Source: Cycloclasticus sp. (GTDB taxonomy: Bacteria > Pseudomonadota > Gammaproteobacteria > Methylococcales > Cycloclasticaceae). From it: 64,000 nucleotides of DNA. Both the position numbers and the translations under genes were made by a program. This document shows positions 58,378 to 64,000 of the stretch, piece after piece (the first letter of the stretch is position 1; every line of letters starts with the position of its first letter). The DNA lies in the NCBI GenBank assembly GCA_002700385.1, contig PADC01000011.1, positions 219,190 through 283,189 of the forward strand. Direction: 5' to 3'. Below the pieces are notes generated by a model. That model was not told the DNA's origin. It made no database searches and saw only the letters and a list, made by a program, of their open reading frames with translations.

Positions 58378-59268
58378 TTAATACGCCTGTACACCATATT
58401 TTAGTAGCATTTTAGGAAGCAAATCATCTAGATTCTGAACGTCCTCATCATTTAACTCGATCAAATTAAAGCCGTACTTTTTATAGATATCTATTTTCTT
58501 TTCCTTTCTTGCTAAATACTTTTGATCGTTTTCATATCCCCAGTACTCGATATAAACCTTGCCTGTTGGAATATAAAAATCACAATAAACATCTTCTTCT
58601 ATCGGTAGCTTCCGTTCATAAGCATGGACTATTTCCGCCATATACAGCCAATTATCAATCAGCATTTCTGCTTTTGAGCGAACAAAATGCCCATCAGCAC
58701 TGCGGTGTTTCGCTAAAAACTTTTCTCGAAAACCAACTGCCTTTGTGTCTTCCTTATCATTGCTGTTTAGCTTTATTTCTGCCGTACCTTTGACATGGCT
58801 AACTGTTTCTAATAGGGTTTTTGACTTTAGAATTGACTCCGGCCAACGGACATAAGGTATACCCGTTCTGAAATTTTCCGCCTGAACACCCCCTTGTTTC
58901 TTACCTTGGACGGTTATATTCCAGCCTTTTAAACCTTTATCTATCCAACCAATTTCAGAAAAAATAAAGTTCACTTTATTAGCAGATAGTTCAAAGTATT
59001 TGCCAATGACTGTGGCCGTAATCGATTTTTCTGTTGTCTCTTGAGAAGCAGGTGACGATGAATCCAGCCTCATCTCCTCAGGCCAGACAACATACTTACC
59101 GTACTTTTTAGACTCTTTATAGTCTCCGCCCAGTGCTTTTCCTTTATCTGTTAACACCCATGTACCGTCTTCTTTAGAGACAAGCTCAGCTTTAAGCAAA
59201 TCGGCAAATAATTCGTTGGGCAATACACCTAAAACCTTAGCCAAGGCGGTTGTCGAAACTAATTTCAT
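58378..59268 (-). CDS. Uncharacterised protein: duplicated N-terminal module plus PD-(D/E)XK nuclease domain
   Basis: The 296 residues have three parts. Residues ~2-66 and ~82-147 look like an internal duplication: both are helix-rich segments followed by W-x-(I/L)-T-x-x-GK, GG, then YVxWPE (KYVVWPEEM; PYVRWPESI), suggestive of tandem winged-helix-like DNA-binding or KilA-C-like modules. Residues ~196-290 resemble the PD-(D/E)XK nucleases found on some UvrD-type helicases: RSKAEMLIDNWL with Glu201, CDFYIPTGKVYIEYWG with Asp230, Glu241 and Trp243, then YLARKEKKIDIYKKYG. It stands alone with its own 160-bp upstream gap and no helicase partner. A DNA-repair or defence role is possible. Not a family I can name. 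Confidence 0.72.
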   Translation of the reverse strand: MKLVSTTALAKVLGVLPNELFADLLKAELVSKEDGTWVLTDKGKALGGDYKESKKYGKYVVWPEEMRLDSSSPASQETTEKSITATVIGKYFELSANKVNFIFSEIGWIDKGLKGWNITVQGKKQGGVQAENFRTGIPYVRWPESILKSKTLLETVSHVKGTAEIKLNSNDKEDTKAVGFREKFLAKHRSADGHFVRSKAEMLIDNWLYMAEIVHAYERKLPIEEDVYCDFYIPTGKVYIEYWGYENDQKYLARKEKKIDIYKKYGFNLIELNDEDVQNLDDLLPKMLLKYGVQAY

Positions 59269-59300
59269 TTAATGACTCCATTCACAATCCATGCACCTTA

Positions 59301-59331
59301 TTTGGCTAAGTTTAGACCCTATCTAGCCAAA
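59301..59331. repeat. Inverted repeat upstream of the nuclease gene
   Basis: TTTGGCTA (59301-59308) and TAGCCAAA (59324-59331) around a 15-nt spacer, 33 bp upstream of the nuclease ATG. Could be an autoregulatory operator. Confidence 0.45.
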
Positions 59332-59369
59332 GTACCTGAATTAAAAGAATAGAGTGGGTCTGATAAGCC

Positions 59370-59407
59370 CGCTTTTCTAACTACACGTGATTAGAAAGCG
59401 ATTTTTT
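59370..59407 (+). terminator. Terminator-like hairpin between rsmE and the nuclease gene
   Basis: CGCTTTTCTAA pairs with TTAGAAAGCG (one bulged T) and is followed by ATTTTTT on the plus strand. Both flanking genes are on the minus strand, so the orientation is unexpected; it may act weakly on rsmE transcripts or stop antisense RNA. Confidence 0.45.
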
Positions 59408-59430
59408 GATCATCTGAGGAAGCGAACACG

Positions 59431-60162
59431 CTAACCCATATCCCCCCAAAGCACTTGCATTGCGGCTATTGAGGCAATGGCTGCGGTTTCATTGCGTACA
59501 ACTCTTGGCCCAAACCCAAGCGCACTAAAGCCGTTTGCTTCAGCATCAAGCACTTCTTGTTCTGAAAAGCCACCCTCAGGGCCCACTAGGACTGACACCG
59601 ACCCATCCATCTTTTCATAATTTTTTAATGTCGCTGTTTTTTCCGGTTCAAATATGATGCGATTGGAGGCTAAATCGGCGTTTAACCACTGAGTTAAATC
59701 CGTCGTGATGTTTAGTATTGGCGGGATATTCCGGCCACACTGTTCACACGCTCGGTACACAATGTTTTGCCAATGCTGGTGGCGCTGAAGCCTCCGCTCT
59801 TCGGTTAATTTGACCACGCAATACTGCGTTATTAAGGGCGTTATGGTGGTAACGCCAAGCTCCGTTGCCTTTTGAATAGCGACGTCCATGCGTTCCCCGC
59901 GGGATACACTTAACCCCAGTTCAGTTTTCAATGGCGATTCCAAATTAATATCTCGCCAGGCACCTATATCCAACACAACGGCTTTGCGGTGAACCTCAAG
60001 CACAGAAGCGGCATATTCTCCTCCACGCCCATTAAAAACCGTTAGCTGATAGCCTTTTTTGAGCCTTAGTACGTTTCGTAAGTAATGTGCAGCTTCCGGT
60101 TCTAGTCTTATCGAAAGCCCCTCTGCTAAATCTTGTTCGATAAACAAGCGTGAAATACGCAT
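59431..60162 (-). CDS. rsmE: 16S rRNA m3U1498 methyltransferase
   Basis: A SPOUT methyltransferase of 243 residues. Motifs: HYLRNVLRLKKG near 26, ERMDVAIQKATELGVTTITPL near 90, and the C-terminal knot VLVGPEGGFSEQEV near 191 and LGFGPRVVRNETAAIASIA near 216. 2 bp after ycgL; last gene of the metK operon. Confidence 0.96.
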   Translation of the reverse strand: MRISRLFIEQDLAEGLSIRLEPEAAHYLRNVLRLKKGYQLTVFNGRGGEYAASVLEVHRKAVVLDIGAWRDINLESPLKTELGLSVSRGERMDVAIQKATELGVTTITPLITQYCVVKLTEERRLQRHQHWQNIVYRACEQCGRNIPPILNITTDLTQWLNADLASNRIIFEPEKTATLKNYEKMDGSVSVLVGPEGGFSEQEVLDAEANGFSALGFGPRVVRNETAAIASIAAMQVLWGDMG

Positions 60163-60164
60163 GC

Positions 60165-60461
60165 TTAGCCGTGCAAGCTATCCGGTAGCTGAATAGTATC
60201 GATAGGGTCTTCATGTTGAGGCGGCATTTGTATATAGAAACCTTGTGTCGCCAGGCTTTTTATCACCTCACTCACCTCTGCACGGGCTAACGGCCTTTCT
60301 AGCGATAGCGTCAAGTCAAACACGTGCTCAAGTGCTGTAAATTGCTGCATCACTTCCGCAGGCACCTCGGAAAAATCATCTTGCTCTTTAACGTACAAAT
60401 ACAAACCATCACGCTTTTTCGTTTTGTATATCGAGCAAGCCATTTCTTTCATTTCACTCAT
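60165..60461 (-). CDS. YcgL domain-containing protein
   Basis: A 98-residue protein aligned with E. coli YcgL: CSIYKTKKRDGLYLYVKEQDDF, then VPAEVMQQF and LATQGFYIQMPP. Function unknown. The ATG overlaps the metF TGA (ATGA) with AAGGG upstream; internal ATGs at codons 4 and 7 are possible alternatives. Confidence 0.88.
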   Translation of the reverse strand: MSEMKEMACSIYKTKKRDGLYLYVKEQDDFSEVPAEVMQQFTALEHVFDLTLSLERPLARAEVSEVIKSLATQGFYIQMPPQHEDPIDTIQLPDSLHG

Positions 60462-61306
60462 CCCTTGTTAAAACCTAAATGACGACAAATAGTCAGGCTG
60501 GCCTCTGCCTGATTCATACTATAAAAATGCAGTCCCGGTGCGCCGCCCTCCAATAAAGATTGACACAGCTCACTCACTACATCAATTCCAAATGCTTTTA
60601 TTGACTCACGATCATCGGCAAAACCTTCTAAACGCTTACGAATCCAACGCGGAATTTCTGCGCCACACATATCTGAGAACCGAGCCAGTTGAGCATAGTT
60701 GGTTATTGGCATGATGCCCGGCACAATAGGTATTGTTAAACCTAATTTTTTGCAATCTTCTACAAAACGCGCATAGGCATCAACATTAAAAAAGTACTGC
60801 GTTATCGCACTATCAGCACCTGCTTCCACCTTCCTCTTAAAGTTCAACAGATCACTTTGAGCATTAGCTGCCTGAGGGTGAACTTCGGGGTAAGCCCCGA
60901 CTTCAATATGGAAATGATCCCCGGTTTCTTTGCGGATAAATTCAACCAGCTCATTGGCATAACGAAATTCCCCAATATCCAAAGTGCCGGATGGAATGTC
61001 ACCCCGCAGGGCAACAATTTGATCAATCCCATGCTTTTTATAATTCGCTAGAATTTTACGAATATTATCTTTGGTAGAACCAACACAAGATAAATGCGGT
61101 GCCGCCGAAAAACCCTGGTTTTTAATATCTAATACCGTGTCTATCGTCCCTTGCTGAGTGCTGCCACCCGCACCAAAGGTAACAGAAAAGTATGCCGGCT
61201 CTAATTGACCCAGCTGTTGACTCACTGCCAATAATTTTTCACGACCTTCTTCTGACTTTGGTGGAAAAAACTCAAAGCTGATTGGCTGATTTAAATCGGT
61301 TGCCAT
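60458..61306 (-). CDS. metF: 5,10-methylenetetrahydrofolate reductase
   Basis: Makes 5-methyl-THF for homocysteine methylation. A 282-residue FAD barrel: SFEFFPPKSEEGREKL near 10 with the catalytic Glu, YFSVTFGAGGSTQQGT near 36, LRGDIPSG near 98, ITQYFFNVDAY near 182. 2 bp after ahcY, completing the methyl cycle together with metK and ahcY. Confidence 0.97.
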   Translation of the reverse strand: MATDLNQPISFEFFPPKSEEGREKLLAVSQQLGQLEPAYFSVTFGAGGSTQQGTIDTVLDIKNQGFSAAPHLSCVGSTKDNIRKILANYKKHGIDQIVALRGDIPSGTLDIGEFRYANELVEFIRKETGDHFHIEVGAYPEVHPQAANAQSDLLNFKRKVEAGADSAITQYFFNVDAYARFVEDCKKLGLTIPIVPGIMPITNYAQLARFSDMCGAEIPRWIRKRLEGFADDRESIKAFGIDVVSELCQSLLEGGAPGLHFYSMNQAEASLTICRHLGFNKG

Positions 61307-61308
61307 AG

Positions 61309-62730
61309 TTAATAACGATAGTGATGAGGCTTATAAGGCCCCTCAACAGGCACATTAATGTAGTCGGCTTGCTCTTGTGTTAGTGCGGTTAAATTGACGC
61401 CGATTTTTTCTAAATGCAATCGTGCAACTTTTTCATCCAGGGTTTTTGGCAAGACGTAGACTTCATTTTTGTATGCATCACCGTTATTAAAGAACTCTAT
61501 TTGCGCCATCACCTGATTCGTAAAAGAAGCCGACATGACAAAACTCGGGTGCCCTGTGGCACAACCTAAATTAACCAAGCGACCTTTTGCCAATAGAGTA
61601 ATACGCTTACCATCAGGAAAAATTACGTGATCCACTTGAGGCTTTACTTCTTCCCACGTGTATTGTTCTAAAGAGGCAATATCAATTTCTGAATCAAAAT
61701 GGCCAATATTACAGACTATTGCCTCGTTCTTCATGGCCGCCATATGATCGTGATTGATCACGGCCAGATTGCCCGTCGTTGTCACAAAAATATCGCCTTG
61801 GTCCGCGACTTCATCCATACGCACGACACGGTATCCTTCCATGGCTGCTTGTAATGCGCAAATAGGGTCAATTTCTGTCACCCAAACGCTAGCGCCCATG
61901 CCTTTGAATGCTTGGGCACAGCCTTTACCTACATCTCCATAACCAACAACAACTGCAATTTTGCCCGCAATCATCACGTCTGTGGCGCGTTTAATGCCAT
62001 CTAATAACGACTCACGGCAACCATACAAGTTATCGAACTTACTTTTGGTAACTGAATCGTTCACGTTCATGGCTGGAAACAGTAATTCGCCCGCTTCTTG
62101 CATTTGGTATAAGCGGTGCACACCCGTTGTTGTTTCTTCGGTCACACCTTTTACGTTAGCCGCCATATCTTGCCATCTTGTTGGCGCAACCGGTAAATTG
62201 CGGCGTAGCACTTCAAGGATAGCCACCCACTCTTCATTATCATCTGCTTTTGCAGCAGGCACAGCACCGGCTTTTTCAAACTCAACCCCTTTGTGCAGCA
62301 GTAAGGTTGCATCGCCACCATCATCAAGAATCATATTAGCTTCTTGACCTTCAGGCCAGGTCATCATTTGCTCTGTACACCACCAATACTCTTCAATGGT
62401 TTCACCTTTCCAAGCAAACACGGGAATCCCCAGATCAGCTATTGCCGCGGCAGCATGATCTTGTGTCGAAAATATATTACAAGAACACCAACGCACTTCA
62501 GCACCCAACGCCACCAGCGTTTTGATCAAAACGGCTGTTTGAATTGTCATGTGCAGGCTACCCGCCACACGCGCGCCAGCCAGCGGTTTACTATCGCCAA
62601 ACTCTTCTTGCAAAGCCATTAAACCGGGCATTTCACTTTCTGCAATGGCAATTTCTTTATGGCCCCATTCTGCCAACGAGATATCGGCAACTTTATAGTC
62701 TGTAAATTTTTCTGTTGAGACAGCACTCAT
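61309..62730 (-). CDS. ahcY: Adenosylhomocysteinase
   Basis: Hydrolyses S-adenosylhomocysteine to adenosine and homocysteine, relieving product inhibition of methyltransferases. The 473-residue NAD enzyme has [15 protein letters not shown] near 58, [20 protein letters not shown] near 222, the NAD loop [14 protein letters not shown] near 260 and the C-terminal PYKPHHYRY. Has the bacterial ~40-residue insert. 9 bp after metK, too short for a riboswitch. Confidence 0.97.
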   Translation of the reverse strand: MSAVSTEKFTDYKVADISLAEWGHKEIAIAESEMPGLMALQEEFGDSKPLAGARVAGSLHMTIQTAVLIKTLVALGAEVRWCSCNIFSTQDHAAAAIADLGIPVFAWKGETIEEYWWCTEQMMTWPEGQEANMILDDGGDATLLLHKGVEFEKAGAVPAAKADDNEEWVAILEVLRRNLPVAPTRWQDMAANVKGVTEETTTGVHRLYQMQEAGELLFPAMNVNDSVTKSKFDNLYGCRESLLDGIKRATDVMIAGKIAVVVGYGDVGKGCAQAFKGMGASVWVTEIDPICALQAAMEGYRVVRMDEVADQGDIFVTTTGNLAVINHDHMAAMKNEAIVCNIGHFDSEIDIASLEQYTWEEVKPQVDHVIFPDGKRITLLAKGRLVNLGCATGHPSFVMSASFTNQVMAQIEFFNNGDAYKNEVYVLPKTLDEKVARLHLEKIGVNLTALTQEQADYINVPVEGPYKPHHYRY

Positions 62731-62739
62731 TTTATTCTC

Positions 62740-63912
62740 CTAAATTGATAGCCCAGCTGCCGAGCGTAGCTCATCAGCCTTATCTGTTTTTTCCCACGTA
62801 AAATGGGGTAACTCTCTACCAAAATGCCCATAGGCAGCTGATGGTTGGTAAATCGGTCGTTTTAAATCTAGCGCAGCAATTAAGCCTTTTGGCCGTAAGT
62901 CAAAATGTTCGCTGATTAAAGCAGAAATTTTCTCATTATCGATAGCCCCTGTACCAAAGGTTTCTACCGAAATTGACGTGGGCTTTGCGACTCCAATTGC
63001 ATACGACACTTGTATTTCACAACGCTTTGCTAAGCCCGCTGCAACGACATTTTTAGCGACATATCGACACATATACGCTGCAGATCGATCCACTTTACTG
63101 GGATCTTTGCCTGAAAAAGCCCCCCCGCCATGACGGGCCATGCCCCCATAGGTATCGACAATAATTTTACGACCCGTTAAACCACAGTCGCCAACAGGGC
63201 CGCCAATGATAAATTGACCTGTCGGATTGATATGAATATTCTCAGACAAACAATTAGCAAACCAAGCTTCTGGTAAAACAGGTTTGATAATTTCCTCGAT
63301 CACTGCTTCACGCAAATCGGTCTGATTAATTTCTGGGGCATGTTGTGTCGATAGCACAACCGCCTCCACGCCTACTGGTTTATTATTCTCGTAACGCAAG
63401 GTCAGTTGGCTTTTTGCATCAGGACGTAACCAAGGCAAAATGCCGTGCTTTCGAACCTTTGCCTGACGCTGAACCAGCAAATGGGAATAAGTGATCGGCG
63501 CTGGCATCAACACCTCAGTTTCATCACAGGCATACCCAAACATCAAACCTTGATCGCCCGCACCTTGCTCATGGTCTTCACTTTCGTCGACACCCATAGC
63601 AATATCATGAGACTGCTTGCCAATCGCGTTTAGCACAGCACAACTTTGCCAATCAAAACCAATCTCTGGCTTATCATAACCAATCTCTTTCACCACATTC
63701 CGCACAAGTTCTTCAGTATCCACCCAGGCATTTGTTGTCACTTCACCAGCCAAAATCACCATGCCGGTTTTAACCATGGTTTCAACAGCGACACGTGATG
63801 CGGGGTCTTGCTCTAGCAAAACGTCTAACATTGCATCAGAGATTTGATCCGCGACTTTATCCGGGTGCCCCTCAGACACCGACTCGGATGTAAAAATATA
63901 ATTATTGCTCAT
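62740..63912 (-). CDS. metK: S-adenosylmethionine synthase
   Basis: Makes SAM from ATP and methionine. The 390 residues show [20 protein letters not shown] near 7, [16 protein letters not shown] near 118, [21 protein letters not shown] near 240 (split here as GGPVGDCGL and [12 protein letters not shown]), and [19 protein letters not shown] near 263. First gene of metK-ahcY-metF-ycgL-rsmE. GAGGCGGG provides the ribosome site. Confidence 0.97.
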   Translation of the reverse strand: MSNNYIFTSESVSEGHPDKVADQISDAMLDVLLEQDPASRVAVETMVKTGMVILAGEVTTNAWVDTEELVRNVVKEIGYDKPEIGFDWQSCAVLNAIGKQSHDIAMGVDESEDHEQGAGDQGLMFGYACDETEVLMPAPITYSHLLVQRQAKVRKHGILPWLRPDAKSQLTLRYENNKPVGVEAVVLSTQHAPEINQTDLREAVIEEIIKPVLPEAWFANCLSENIHINPTGQFIIGGPVGDCGLTGRKIIVDTYGGMARHGGGAFSGKDPSKVDRSAAYMCRYVAKNVVAAGLAKRCEIQVSYAIGVAKPTSISVETFGTGAIDNEKISALISEHFDLRPKGLIAALDLKRPIYQPSAAYGHFGRELPHFTWEKTDKADELRSAAGLSI

Positions 63913-63980
63913 AGTAAACCCGCCTCGTTACTTTAAAATTAGGCAACTAAAAGTTGAGCTGTTTTTGCTGATTTAGCAGA

Positions 63981-63999
63981 CAGTAACCCATCGTTACTG
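63981..63999. repeat. Hairpin in the metK leader
   Basis: CAGTAAC-CCATC-GTTACTG is a perfect 7-bp stem about 70 bp upstream of metK, with a smaller TGCT-gattt-AGCA hairpin at 63966-63978. The leader runs off the window; I cannot match it to a known SAM or SAH riboswitch. Confidence 0.45.
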
Positions 64000-64000
64000 G

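Noticed and set aside
62731..62739. A possible SAH riboswitch in front of ahcY.
   Set aside because: Only 9 bp separate metK and ahcY, which is too short for the aptamer.

Overview
The window is a stretch of a moderately AT-rich gammaproteobacterial chromosome. It is densely packed with housekeeping genes in conserved neighbourhoods: tsaC-hemF, topA-smg-dprA-LysM/def-fmt-rsmB-trkA, and gshB-tonB-yqgE-ruvX-pyrR-pyrB-pyrC'. The last order is the one I know from Pseudomonas. Gene content (orphan MlaC-like protein, SulP and sodium-coupled symporters, DASS transporter, tungsten-type aldehyde oxidoreductase, NtrYX-like pair beside trkAH) suggests a marine Thiotrichales/Piscirickettsiaceae-like organism such as the Methylophaga/Cycloclasticus group. 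That placement is an inference from gene content, not a proven identity. I recognised no tRNA, rRNA, CRISPR array, insertion sequence or prophage.

Layout. 1-8.7 kb: partial hemB, an orphan mlaC-like gene, then a minus-strand block (LysM protein, dprA, smg, topA, purE, tsaC, hemF). 8.8-19.1 kb: plus-strand block def-fmt-rsmB (frameshifted)-DUF4390-ntrY-ntrX-trkA-trkH-methyltransferase. 19.2-24 kb: rhodanese, typA, an intergenic region holding a CsrA-sequestering small RNA on the minus strand, then a tungsten aldehyde oxidoreductase gene with its own MoaD-like gene. 24-28.6 kb: hisBHAFIE followed by tatA-tatC. 28.7-38.7 kb: ygiQ, a porin-like gene coupled to a DASS transporter, a two-subunit sodium:solute symporter, yaiI, efpL, hopJ-family, dbpA. 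38.7-48.9 kb: olsF-like ornithine-lipid synthase, SulP transporter, recQ, ABC-F yheS, VF530, an FAD oxidoreductase coupled to an mnmM/ytqB methyltransferase, dsbB. 48.8-55.7 kb: minus-strand gshB-to-vanZ operon with the pyrimidine genes. 55.8-64 kb: pldA, a dicarboxylate symporter, an undescribed PD-(D/E)XK nuclease with duplicated N-terminal modules, and the methyl-cycle operon metK-ahcY-metF-ycgL-rsmE.

The most interesting signal is at 21459-21693. A 162-nt minus-strand transcript unit carries seven GGA motifs, three of them in loops of perfect hairpins, and ends in a strong intrinsic terminator. It is preceded by a -10 box and, about 64 nt upstream of the predicted start, by an 18-bp palindrome matching the GacA/UvrY upstream activating sequence in 11 of 12 conserved positions. 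This is the architecture of RsmY/RsmZ/CsrB RNAs. It shares its control region with the divergent aldehyde oxidoreductase operon.

Other notable points are a probable one-base loss in an A-run that splits rsmB, an NtrX-type regulator that lacks the GAFTGA sigma-54 loop, a dihydroorotase homologue without its metal-binding histidines, a tat operon without tatB, and a MnmC(o)-like/MnmM gene pair that may form a split route to mnm5U34 in tRNA.
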